IMG/VR virus record: IMGVR_UViG_3300025101_000261
Location: 1-20,025 of that record
Origin: a virus
DNA length: 20,025 bases
Direction: 5' to 3' (one strand)
Within the stretch, counting starts at the first letter, position 1. The number at the start of each line of letters is the position of its first letter. The notes under the pieces are model-generated. The model was given only the letters and a program-made list of their open reading frames with translations, ran no database searches and was not told the DNA's origin. Made by a program: the position numbers and the translations under genes. Of this stretch, positions 7,504 to 14,288 are shown piece after piece.

Positions 7504-8670
7504 CGAATTGTAGAACTTATTTTAGACGAAGACCAAGAAATAGGGATTGAAGCTATTAGCGTAGTAGAAAACCCAGCAATAGAAGAAGATTTTATTGCCT
7601 TAAAATCACAAGAGTTTAAACTTGCAGAAGTAGACAAAGAAAAGCGAATACTTATGGGTGCGCTACTTATACCAAACAAGCCTATATACAGACGCAATGG
7701 AGAAGATGAGTACTACATATATTTTTCAAAAGATACTGTCTTAAAAGCTTCGCAAATGTACTTAATGCAAGGCAAACAGAATAACAGTACCTTAGAACAC
7801 CAATACGAATTAAACGGACTTAGTTTAGTAGAGAGTTGGCTTGTAGAAGATAAGGTACACGACAAATCTGTAAAATACGGAATGGACTTACCTCTTGGTA
7901 CTTGGGTAGGTGCTGTAAAAGTAAACAACGACCAAATCTGGAATGAGTTTGTAAAAACTGGCAAAGTAAAAGGCTTTAGCATAGAGGGTTACTTCGCTGA
8001 CAAAATGGAAAGACCTAAAGAAAGCATAAAAGACGAACTTGCTAAGATAGAAGAAGCCGAAGCAGAGTATTTGCTAAGTCAAGTAAAAGCTATTATCAAA
8101 ACTGATAAAAGATACAAGAGCGGTAAAAAGACAACCTTAGAAAGCTACACAGATTACCCAGATGCGGTAAAGAACAATGCTAAACGTGGTATAGATCTTA
8201 ACAAAAAGGTAAACAACAAATGCGCTACTGAGGTTGGTAAGATACGAGCGCAACAATTAGCACAAGGTAAGCCAATAAGTGAAGAAACAATTAAGCGTAT
8301 GTATTCTTACTTGTCAAGAGCAGAGGAGTTCTACGATGAAAACGACAAAGAAGCTTGTGGCACTATCTCTTATTTATTATGGGGTGGTAAAGCTGGTAAG
8401 CGATACGCTGCTAAAAAACTAAAAGAGTTCGGAGAGTTAAGCCTTGCTTCTATGACTGTAAACGAGGACTTTGCTATTATAGACGACCGATTGGCTTATT
8501 CAACAGAAGAAAAAGCTAAAGAGATGTCTTCTAACATAGGTTGCGAGGGAATTCACACTCACGAATACGAGGGTAAAACTTGGTATATGCCTTGCGAACA
8601 ACATAGCGTTGATATGTATGGTAAGTGTCCTAAAGGTTTCAAAAAGAAAAACGGAAAATGCGTAAGGTAA
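7501..8670 (+). CDS. XkdF-like prohead maturation protease with extra C-terminal modules
   Basis: The product has 389 residues. Residues about 48-170 match the XkdF-type serine protease family (Peptidase_S78-like): MGALLIPNKPIYRR, then STLEHQ with likely catalytic His100, and GFSIEG with likely catalytic Ser160. This enzyme would cleave scaffold and capsid precursors during head maturation. Residues about 215-310 form a separate module with YPDAVKNNAKRGIDLN, CATEVGKIRAQQLAQG and YLLWGGKAGKRY, a helical unit I have seen attached to phage head proteins; its role is unknown to me. The C-terminal 45 residues are Cys/His-rich (C348, H352, H354, C365, H368, C376, C387), suggesting zinc binding. The protease precedes scaffold and capsid genes, as expected. 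The start is fixed by the motif ending on its ATG. Confidence 0.75.
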   Translation: MRIVELILDEDQEIGIEAISVVENPAIEEDFIALKSQEFKLAEVDKEKRILMGALLIPNKPIYRRNGEDEYYIYFSKDTVLKASQMYLMQGKQNNSTLEHQYELNGLSLVESWLVEDKVHDKSVKYGMDLPLGTWVGAVKVNNDQIWNEFVKTGKVKGFSIEGYFADKMERPKESIKDELAKIEEAEAEYLLSQVKAIIKTDKRYKSGKKTTLESYTDYPDAVKNNAKRGIDLNKKVNNKCATEVGKIRAQQLAQGKPISEETIKRMYSYLSRAEEFYDENDKEACGTISYLLWGGKAGKRYAAKKLKEFGELSLASMTVNEDFAIIDDRLAYSTEEKAKEMSSNIGCEGIHTHEYEGKTWYMPCEQHSVDMYGKCPKGFKKKNGKCVR

Positions 8671-8671
8671 T

Positions 8672-8818
8672 ATGCTAAGAAGAATAAAAAAATTTATAAC
8701 ACCAAGTAAAACAAGCCCAAAGGGTAGTCGCAGAGGCGGTTGTTTGTGTGAAGATAACACTTACAAAACCAAATGCTGTGATGGAAGTTTAAGGGCGCAA
8801 GGTGTAGGGAACGTCTGA
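8672..8818 (+). CDS. Small Cys-rich protein (48 aa), conserved type in flavophages
   Basis: This short ORF starts 1 nt after the protease stop. The product has a basic N-terminus (MLRRIKKFITPSK) and a compact Cys-rich C-terminal half with GCLCEDNTYKTKCCDGSLR, four Cys within 15 residues, followed by AQGVGN. I recognise the 'C-L-C-E-D...C-C-D-G-S' pattern from small proteins in flavobacterial phages and read it as a real gene. The four Cys could bind zinc or form disulfides. No enzyme motif is visible. Its role may be linked to the head protease just upstream, whose own tail is also Cys-rich, but that is inference from position. Confidence 0.6.
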   Translation: MLRRIKKFITPSKTSPKGSRRGGCLCEDNTYKTKCCDGSLRAQGVGNV

Positions 8819-8822
8819 AAAT

Positions 8823-8857
8823 GCAAAATTAATTTTTAACACTTATATATTAATATG
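8823..8857 (+). promoter_or_regulatory. Two-block start-site motif, copy 2
   Basis: GCAAAATTAA begins at 8823 and TTATATATTAATATG ends on the scaffold start codon at 8855-8857. The last 15 bases are identical to copy 1 and the block spacing is the same. It fills almost the whole gap after the small Cys-rich gene. Confidence 0.5.
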
Positions 8858-9463
8858 AATACAAATGATATGATATCAAAAATCAAAGAAGTTGTAGGCT
8901 TGTCCGAAGAGATTAAGCTTGAGCAACAAACTTTAGAGAACGGTGCTATCTTGGAGGCTGAAAGTTTTGAAGCTGGACAAGAAATTTTTATCGTTTCTGA
9001 AGATGAGAAAATTGCCGTACCAGTTGGCGAATACCAAATGGAAGACGGACGTATTTTAGTAGTAGCTGAAGAGGGTCTTATTGCTGAGATTAAAGCAGAG
9101 GAAGAAGAAGAAGAAGTTGTGGAAGAAGTTGAAGAAGTAGAGGCTAAAGAAGAAGAAGAAGAAATGTATGCTACTAAAAGAGAATTAGCTGAAGTTAAAG
9201 AAATGATTGAAGAAATCAAAGCTATGCTTGAGCCAAAGGAAGAAATGAGTTCAGATGATCTTGGAAACCTTATGACTGAGGAACTTGCTAAACACGAGAA
9301 GTTAAGCGAAGTACCAGAAGAAGTACAAGAGGAACTAAACCAACCAGCTGCAGAGCCAATCAAGGCTAACCCAGAGGTACAAACAAAACAAAATTTTAAG
9401 TTTGCTAACAAAAGAAGATTAAGCACACTTGATAGAGTAATGAACAAAATAATTAACAACTAA
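8855..9463 (+). CDS. Capsid scaffolding protein-like (acidic, coiled coil)
   Basis: The 202-residue product is very acidic. Residues about 25-80 form a small beta-rich domain (AESFEAGQEIFIVSEDEK, then GEYQMEDGRILVVAEEG), residues about 82-104 are almost pure Glu, and residues about 105-128 form a coiled coil (KRELAEVKEMIEEIKAML). The last 22 residues are basic (FKFANKRRLSTLDRVMNK). An acidic helical body with a short basic C-terminal helix that contacts the coat protein is typical of phage scaffolds, and the gene lies between protease and major capsid protein. I therefore call it the scaffold. It would guide procapsid assembly and then be cleaved or released. A long ORF on the other strand covers it but is a composition shadow. 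Confidence 0.65.
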   Translation: MNTNDMISKIKEVVGLSEEIKLEQQTLENGAILEAESFEAGQEIFIVSEDEKIAVPVGEYQMEDGRILVVAEEGLIAEIKAEEEEEEVVEEVEEVEAKEEEEEMYATKRELAEVKEMIEEIKAMLEPKEEMSSDDLGNLMTEELAKHEKLSEVPEEVQEELNQPAAEPIKANPEVQTKQNFKFANKRRLSTLDRVMNKIINN

Positions 9464-9474
9464 AATTAAATTAA

Positions 9475-10395
9475 ATGGCTAATCCGACTATTACATCCAG
9501 TTCATATGCTGGAGAATTTGCTGGGAAGTACTTAGGTGCTGCCCTATTATCTGCATCAACGCTTGACGCTGGTGCTGTAACAATCTTACCGAACATCAAG
9601 TATAAAGCTGCTATGAAAGTAGGTGCTTTTTCAAACTTGGTACGTTCTGCGGATTGTGATTTTGACAGTACTACTTCTGGTCTTACATTGACTGAGAAAG
9701 TATTAACACCAGCTGAACTACAAGTAAACCTACAAATCTGTAAGAAAGAATTACACGCAGATTGGGAAGCTGCTCAAATGGGCTTTAGTGCTTTTGACCA
9801 ACTACCTCCTTTATTTTCTGACTATGTTATTTCAAGAGTAGCTGCTGAGGTTGCTAATGCAACTGAAACTTCTATCTGGAGTGGTGCTTCAGGAGAAGGA
9901 AACTTTGATGGCTTTGATGCTTTACTAACTGCTGATGGTGGTGCTGACGTTGCAGAAGGAACTGTAACAAGTGCTAACGTAATCGCTGAGTTAGGGAAGA
10001 TTGTAGATGCTGCACCTTCAACTATCTTAGGAAAAGAAGATTTAACGCTTTACGTTTCTTCAAACATCGCACAAGCTTACATTCGTGCTTTAGGTGGCTT
10101 TGCTGCTACTATTGGAAGCAATGGTGTTGATGGTAGAGGTACAATGTGGTACAATGGTGGTGCTTTATCTTTTGAAGGTATCAACATCTTTGTAGCTAAA
10201 GGTATGGCAAACAACAAGGCTATATTGGCTCAGAAGTCAAACTTGTTCTTTGGAACTGGTCTTTTAGATGACAGAAACGAAGTTAAAGTAATTGATATGG
10301 CTGACCTTGATGGATCTCAAAATGTGCGTGTAGTAATGCGTTACACTGCTGGGGTACAATACGGAGTTAGAGGCGACATCGTACTTTATTCTTAA
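9475..10395 (+). CDS. Major capsid protein (HK97-fold)
   Basis: The product has 306 residues. It begins MANPTITSSSYAGEFAGKYL, has an N-terminal arm, a domain with LQICKKELHADWEAAQMG near residues 86-103, and the C-terminal pattern LFFGTGLLDDRNEVKVIDM then QNVRVVMRYTAGVQYGV near residues 257-300, which I know from capsid proteins of Bacteroidota phages. It forms the icosahedral shell. The gene directly follows the scaffold with 11 nt between them and is followed 25 nt later by a strong terminator, as expected for the most highly expressed late gene. Codon choice looks rich in GCT, GGT and ACT, in keeping with high expression. The AT-rich start context lacks a Shine-Dalgarno. Confidence 0.8.
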   Translation: MANPTITSSSYAGEFAGKYLGAALLSASTLDAGAVTILPNIKYKAAMKVGAFSNLVRSADCDFDSTTSGLTLTEKVLTPAELQVNLQICKKELHADWEAAQMGFSAFDQLPPLFSDYVISRVAAEVANATETSIWSGASGEGNFDGFDALLTADGGADVAEGTVTSANVIAELGKIVDAAPSTILGKEDLTLYVSSNIAQAYIRALGGFAATIGSNGVDGRGTMWYNGGALSFEGINIFVAKGMANNKAILAQKSNLFFGTGLLDDRNEVKVIDMADLDGSQNVRVVMRYTAGVQYGVRGDIVLYS

Positions 10396-10419
10396 TAAAT
10401 TAAATTAATCAACATAAAG

Positions 10420-10448
10420 AGGGTGGGCAAAACTGCCTACCCTTTTTT
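10420..10448 (+). terminator. Rho-independent terminator after the capsid gene
   Basis: GGGTGGGCA (10421-10429), loop AAAC, TGCCTACCC (10434-10442), then six T. The 9-bp stem has a single G-T wobble. It closes the head unit and separates it from the gene at 10466, which must rely on read-through or an unseen promoter. Confidence 0.85.
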
Positions 10449-10465
10449 ATTAAATCTAAAAAAAT

Positions 10466-11005
10466 ATGGCTTGTGCAATAACAAAAGGTCGAGGGGTTGG
10501 ATGTAAGACCGCCTTTGCTGGAATTAAAAATATTTACATCTTAGATTATAGTGCTGCGATTGCTGCTTTAGGCGATAGCAGTGGTACTATAACACTACCA
10601 ACGGACAACTCTGCTGAGTTCTTTAAGTTTGAAGTAAAGGGCGGTTTAAGTTCTTTAGAAACTGCTGTAACATCAAGCAGAGAAAACGGTACTACTTTTT
10701 ACGAAAGTACTTTAAATGTTACTTTCCAAAACTTAGACGTAGCGACACAAGAAGAAATTAAACTCTTAAATAGAGGTCGTGCGCATTACGTTGTAGAATT
10801 GTACCCAGATGGTGCTGGGAACACTAAGCGTTTGTTAGTGGGTAGAGATAATGGCGCAGAAATCACTGGGGGAACAATTGTTTCTGGGGCTGCCCCAGGG
10901 GACTTGCAAGGCTTCACTTTAACTGCGGTTGCAACAGAGGTTTTTCCTCCGTTCTTCTGTACTGAGCCAGACGTAAGTGCTGTAACACCAATAAGTCCAG
11001 CATAG
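10466..11005 (+). CDS. Probable major tail tube protein
   Basis: The product has 179 residues, beta-rich, without membrane segments. Features: N-terminal MACAITKGRGVGCKTAFAGI, a central EFFKFEVKGGLSSLETAV followed by TTFYESTLNVTFQNLD, then RGRAHYVVELY and VGRDNGAEITGGTIVSG, ending in a strand before an acidic tail. Alternating strands with a long beta-hairpin region and a 'GRDNG-A-x-x-T-G-G' segment fit tail-tube proteins of flavobacterial siphophages as I know them. Its place right after the major capsid gene, between two strong terminators, suits an abundant structural protein. The assignment is pattern-based. A head decoration protein is the alternative. Confidence 0.5.
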   Translation: MACAITKGRGVGCKTAFAGIKNIYILDYSAAIAALGDSSGTITLPTDNSAEFFKFEVKGGLSSLETAVTSSRENGTTFYESTLNVTFQNLDVATQEEIKLLNRGRAHYVVELYPDGAGNTKRLLVGRDNGAEITGGTIVSGAAPGDLQGFTLTAVATEVFPPFFCTEPDVSAVTPISPA

Positions 11006-11027
11006 TAGTTTATTTATGTTTAAAATT

Positions 11028-11054
11028 AGCCTTTCTTTTTGAGAGGCTTTTTTT
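11028..11054 (+). terminator. Rho-independent terminator after the tail-tube gene
   Basis: AGCCTTTC (11028-11035), loop TTTTT, GAGAGGCT (11041-11048), then a T run to 11054. The 8-bp stem has one G-T wobble. It isolates the next gene from upstream late transcription. Confidence 0.8.
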
Positions 11055-11093
11055 ATGCCCAACAGATAAGAAATAAAAAAAATTAAAAAAAAC

Positions 11094-11114
11094 TTGTTTA
11101 TAATTTGTTTATAA
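11094..11114 (+). repeat. Tandem TTGTTTATAA repeats overlapping the moron promoter
   Basis: TTGTTTATAA occurs at 11094-11103 and again at 11105-11114, 11 nt start to start, about one helical turn. The second copy overlaps the TTTG of the -33 element. The arrangement could bind a regulator, though AT-rich DNA makes short repeats less surprising. Confidence 0.5.
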
Positions 11115-11136
11115 CAATAAATGTTTTGTATATTTG
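11104..11136 (+). promoter_or_regulatory. Bacteroidota-type promoter for the moron gene
   Basis: TTTG at 11104-11107 and TATATTTG at 11129-11136 match the Bacteroidota -33 (TTTG) and -7 (TAnnTTTG) elements with a 21-nt spacer. Expected transcription start is near 11143, about 15 nt before the ATG at 11158. This would be read by the host's primary sigma factor. Confidence 0.7.
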
Positions 11137-11157
11137 TAATGTAAAACAAAAAAAATT

Positions 11158-11529
11158 ATGACAACCTTAGAAAAAATAAACAAATTAGTAGAAAGCGGTA
11201 AGGTCTACGAATATTCAAACAGATGTTGGTTTACTTGCTATATGACTTATTCTAAACTAACTAAAAAAGAAAAAAGCGAGGTTGTAATGGTTGAGGGCAA
11301 GGCTAACGGTTATCTACATTATTGGCTGCAAGTTAATGGTGTAACAGTAGACCCCCACTACAAGCTTATAGAGGACGACTTACAAGTAGAAGAAGAATAT
11401 ACTTACGAGCCTAAAAAATTAATAGACCTATCCTCTTTGAAAGTGAATAAAGACAACTACGAAGAAAAACCCGCTTATAATTGGTTAGGTCGTGAGAAGT
11501 GGTCTAAGGTTTACGACTTGTCTTTATAA
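11158..11529 (+). CDS. Moron gene; unknown protein with possible Cys-His-Asp triad
   Basis: The product has 123 residues and no signal peptide or membrane segment. I do not recognise a named family. The residues NRCWFTCYMTY (Cys23, Cys27), then GYLHYWLQVNG (His54) and VTVDPHYKL (Asp65) follow the order and spacing of papain-like or transglutaminase-like folds: a Cys at a helix start, a His-x-Trp strand, and an Asp-Pro after 'x-N-G-x'. I infer a possible cysteine hydrolase or a degenerate relative. The gene has its own host-type promoter and is enclosed by terminators at 11028-11054 and 11558-11586, so it can be expressed apart from the late genes. That is the hallmark of a moron. Roles such as superinfection exclusion or host modification are possible but not shown. 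Confidence 0.7.
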   Translation: MTTLEKINKLVESGKVYEYSNRCWFTCYMTYSKLTKKEKSEVVMVEGKANGYLHYWLQVNGVTVDPHYKLIEDDLQVEEEYTYEPKKLIDLSSLKVNKDNYEEKPAYNWLGREKWSKVYDLSL

Positions 11530-11557
11530 AAAGATAAGTATAAAAACAAATACAAAC

Positions 11558-11586
11558 ATCCTTACAGAAATGTAGGGATTTTTTTT
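11558..11586 (+). terminator. Rho-independent terminator closing the moron cassette
   Basis: ATCCTTACA (11558-11566), GAAA tetraloop, TGTAGGGAT (11571-11579), then a T run to 11586. The 9-bp stem has one G-T wobble. It stops moron transcripts just before the start-site motif of the next late unit. Confidence 0.85.
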
Positions 11587-11588
11587 AC

Positions 11589-11623
11589 GCAAAATAAAAT
11601 AGTTTTGTTTATATATTAGTATG
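11589..11623 (+). promoter_or_regulatory. Two-block start-site motif, copy 3
   Basis: GCAAAATAAA begins at 11589 and TTATATATTAGTATG ends on the start codon at 11621-11623. It differs from copies 1 and 2 by one base in the last 15 and has the same spacing. Because a terminator lies just upstream, a promoter is needed here, which supports reading the motif as one. Confidence 0.55.
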
Positions 11624-11971
11624 AAGATTATAGGAACTAATGGCGATAAAACTTTTAAGGTTATACCACGCCAATTTGTAAGCGGTGCAATTACTATAAA
11701 CCTAACAAGTGAAAGTACTGGCGCAACTATAAATAAAACACCTACCGCTTCAACAGATGGCAATTATATGTCATTTGTAGCAGCTTTCGGTACATTAACT
11801 GAGGGCGATTTTTATATGCTTGAGGTAAAGAATGGTGCTGCTGTAATTTACAAAGACAAAGTTTTTTGCACAGATCAAACTATAAACCAAGCTAACAACG
11901 ATTACTATTCTGTAAATAGTGGCGAATACACCACAGAGAATAGCTTTGATAACGATTATATTATTTTATGA
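11621..11971 (+). CDS. Small structural-type protein of unknown function
   Basis: The 116-residue product is beta-rich: MKIIGTNGDKTFKVIPRQF, then an Ig- or jelly-roll-like series of strands, then VFCTDQTINQANNDYYSVN and a C-terminal NDYIIL. The pattern 'F-C-T-D-Q ... Y-S-V-N ... D-N-D-Y-I-I' is one I associate with small proteins next to portals in flavobacterial phages. The last 4 nt overlap the portal start (ATGA), so the two are probably translated together. A head-surface or neck function is likely from position, but I cannot name a family. Confidence 0.6.
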   Translation: MKIIGTNGDKTFKVIPRQFVSGAITINLTSESTGATINKTPTASTDGNYMSFVAAFGTLTEGDFYMLEVKNGAAVIYKDKVFCTDQTINQANNDYYSVNSGEYTTENSFDNDYIIL

Positions 11972-13788
11972 ACGATTTAAGAATAGTTAATTTAAGCAGT
12001 TACACAAGTCCAGAGATTGTAGAGAAATCAAACAAACAATGGGTAGCGTATGGAAGCGATAATAATTACTTCCAATACCTAATAGACCGCTACAACGGAA
12101 GTCCTACTAACAACGCCATAATCAATGGTGTTAGCCAAATGATTTACGGAAAAGGCTTAGATGCTTTAGACAGCAATAGAAAGCCAGAGGCTTACGCTAA
12201 AATGATTACTTTATTTAAAAAGGATTGTGTGCGCAAGTTGTGTTACGATTTAAAACTTATGGGTCAATGCTCAATACAAGTTATTTACTCTAAGGATAGA
12301 AAAACAATAGCACAAGTAGAACACATCCCAGTAGAGAATTTAAGAGCAGAGAAGTGTAACGAGAAAGGCGAAATAACTGGCTACTATTATAGTGATGATT
12401 GGAGTAATGTAAAACCAAGAACAGAACTAAAACGCATACCAGCTTTTGGCTATTCAAATGAGAGTATTGAGATTATTTACATAAAGCCTTACAGAGCGGG
12501 TTATAAGTACTATTCAAGCCCAGATTATCAAGGTGGTTTACAGTACGCAGAGTTAGAAGAAGAAATATCTAACTATCACTTAAACAACATCCTTAATGGT
12601 TTAGCCCCATCGATGTTGATTAATTTTAACAACGGTACACCAAACGCAGAGGAACGCCAAAACTTAGAAAACCGCATATACTCTAAATTTAGTGGCTCAA
12701 GCAACGCTGGTAAGTTTATACTTGCGTTCAATGATAACGCAGAGAGCCAAGCTACAATAGAGCCTATACAATTAAGTGATGCACATAACCAATACCAATT
12801 CTTAAGTGATGAGAGTGGCAAGAAAATAATGGTGGCACACCGAGTTGTAAGTCCTATGCTTTTAGGAATTAAAGACAGCACTGGATTGGGTAATAATGCA
12901 GATGAACTACAAACTGCATCGGTGCTTATGGATAACACAGTTATTAGACCATTTCAGCACCTTTTAATAGATGCCTTTGATAGTATATTAGCTTTTAATA
13001 ATATCTCTTTAAAACTATACTTTAAGACCTTACAACCGCTTGAGTTTACAGACCTTGAAAACGTAGAGGACGAAGAAACAAGGGAAGAAGAAACTGGCGT
13101 AAAATTAGCCAAAGATTTGCCAAAGGAATTAGGTAGCGATATAGCAGATGCCTTAATTGACTTAGGAGAGGACGAAACAGACCTTTTAAGCGACTTTGAC
13201 GTAATGGATGAGCGAGAGGTAAACTATGACGAAGAAGATGGCTTAGACGAGGTTATAACGGACTTAAACAAGCCGAAAGAAAAAAGCACACTTGCTAAAA
13301 TATGGGAGTTTGTAAGTACTGGTAGCGCAAAGCCTTTTAGAGAAAGCGAACAAGATGGCGAAAGCAAACAAGAAGCTGAAGAAGGTAATACTTTCTTAGT
13401 AAGGTATATGTACAGCCCACAAAGATACAGCGCAAACTCAAGACCATTCTGTAAAAAGATGGTAGATGCTAAAAAGGTTTACCGCAAGGAAGATATTATC
13501 TCAATGGACACAAAAGCAGTCAATGCTGGTTTTGGTAAGGGCGGTAGCGATACTTATTCAATATGGTTGTATAAGGGCGGTGCAAGATGCCAACACAAAT
13601 GGCTTAGAAAGACGTATGTGCGCAAGGATGGTGCTAAAGGCTTAGGCGATGCGATCACAACCACAGAAGCAAGGTCAAGAGGTTTTAAACCAGAGGCAAA
13701 CGCTCAGAAAGTACCAGTAGCACCAAAGGATATGAAGTATAAAGGTTATACCGCTGAATATTGGAACAAAATAGGATTTAAGAACTAA
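11968..13788 (+). CDS. Portal protein with fused C-terminal domain
   Basis: The product has 606 residues. Residues about 20-355 have portal character: WVAYGSDNNYFQYLIDRYNG, NAIINGVSQMIYGKG, a central strand region, and SDESGKKIMVAHRVVSPMLLGI followed by LGNNADELQTASVLMDNTV, where a helix precedes the crown. The portal forms the ring at the capsid vertex through which DNA passes. Residues about 360-470 are an acidic linker. Residues about 474-550 form a second domain: FLVRYMYSPQ, RPFCKKMVDAKKVYRKEDI (Cys495), VNAGFG, then YSIWLYKGGARCQHKWLRK (Cys541, His543). I recognise it as a domain attached to portals in Bacteroidota phages, reminiscent of the C-terminal part of MuF-type head proteins. The placement downstream of the capsid gene is noncanonical. 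Confidence 0.75.
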   Translation: MNDLRIVNLSSYTSPEIVEKSNKQWVAYGSDNNYFQYLIDRYNGSPTNNAIINGVSQMIYGKGLDALDSNRKPEAYAKMITLFKKDCVRKLCYDLKLMGQCSIQVIYSKDRKTIAQVEHIPVENLRAEKCNEKGEITGYYYSDDWSNVKPRTELKRIPAFGYSNESIEIIYIKPYRAGYKYYSSPDYQGGLQYAELEEEISNYHLNNILNGLAPSMLINFNNGTPNAEERQNLENRIYSKFSGSSNAGKFILAFNDNAESQATIEPIQLSDAHNQYQFLSDESGKKIMVAHRVVSPMLLGIKDSTGLGNNADELQTASVLMDNTVIRPFQHLLIDAFDSILAFNNISLKLYFKTLQPLEFTDLENVEDEETREEETGVKLAKDLPKELGSDIADALIDLGEDETDLLSDFDVMDEREVNYDEEDGLDEVITDLNKPKEKSTLAKIWEFVSTGSAKPFRESEQDGESKQEAEEGNTFLVRYMYSPQRYSANSRPFCKKMVDAKKVYRKEDIISMDTKAVNAGFGKGGSDTYSIWLYKGGARCQHKWLRKTYVRKDGAKGLGDAITTTEARSRGFKPEANAQKVPVAPKDMKYKGYTAEYWNKIGFKN

Positions 13789-14288
13789 TGGCAACAGCAC
13801 TATTTATAAACAGAACGGACTTAGTTAAAAACTCTATAATTGATGGCAATGTAGACACAGATAAGTTTATACAATTTATTAAGGTCGCACAGCAAATCGA
13901 CATACAAAACTTGTTAGGCACAGACCTCTACAATAAGATAAGTGCTGATATTGTTGCTGGGTCTTTGGCTGGTAATTATTTAAGCTTAGTAAACACTTAT
14001 GTACAGCCTACTTTGATATGGTTTGCACAAATGAACTACATACCTTTTGCAGCTTATCAAATAAAAAATGGTGGTGTGTTTAAGCACTCAAGCGAAACCG
14101 CTCAGAACGTAGATAAAAACGAAGTAGATTACTTAGTATCTAAGGCGAGAGAATACGCTAACTACTATTCTACAAGATTAGTTGATTACCTTAGTTTTAA
14201 CGATAACTTGTTCCCAGAGTACAACACAAATAGTAATTCTGATATCGATCCAGACACAGACACAACCTTTAAAGGCTGGGTACTATGA
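13788..14288 (+). CDS. Head-tail connector (gp6-like / DUF6712-like)
   Basis: The product has 166 residues and is mostly helical. It opens with ALFINRTDLVKNSIIDGNVD, continues with FIQFIKVAQQIDIQNLLGTD, a PTLIWFAQMNYIPFAAYQIKNGGV helix pair, and KAREYANYYSTRLVDYLSFN, then ends LFPEYNTNSNSD and a short GW motif. This matches the connector family I know as DUF6712 in Bacteroidota phages, which stack under the portal like HK97 gp6. It shares a base with the portal stop codon and overlaps the next ATG by 4 nt. The position directly after the portal supports the call. Confidence 0.65.
   Translation: MATALFINRTDLVKNSIIDGNVDTDKFIQFIKVAQQIDIQNLLGTDLYNKISADIVAGSLAGNYLSLVNTYVQPTLIWFAQMNYIPFAAYQIKNGGVFKHSSETAQNVDKNEVDYLVSKAREYANYYSTRLVDYLSFNDNLFPEYNTNSNSDIDPDTDTTFKGWVL

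Noticed and set aside
8836-9459. 207-residue minus-strand ORF covering the scaffold gene
   Set aside because: Its poly-Ser stretch is the complement of the poly-Glu codons. It is a composition shadow, and every supported gene in the window is on the + strand.
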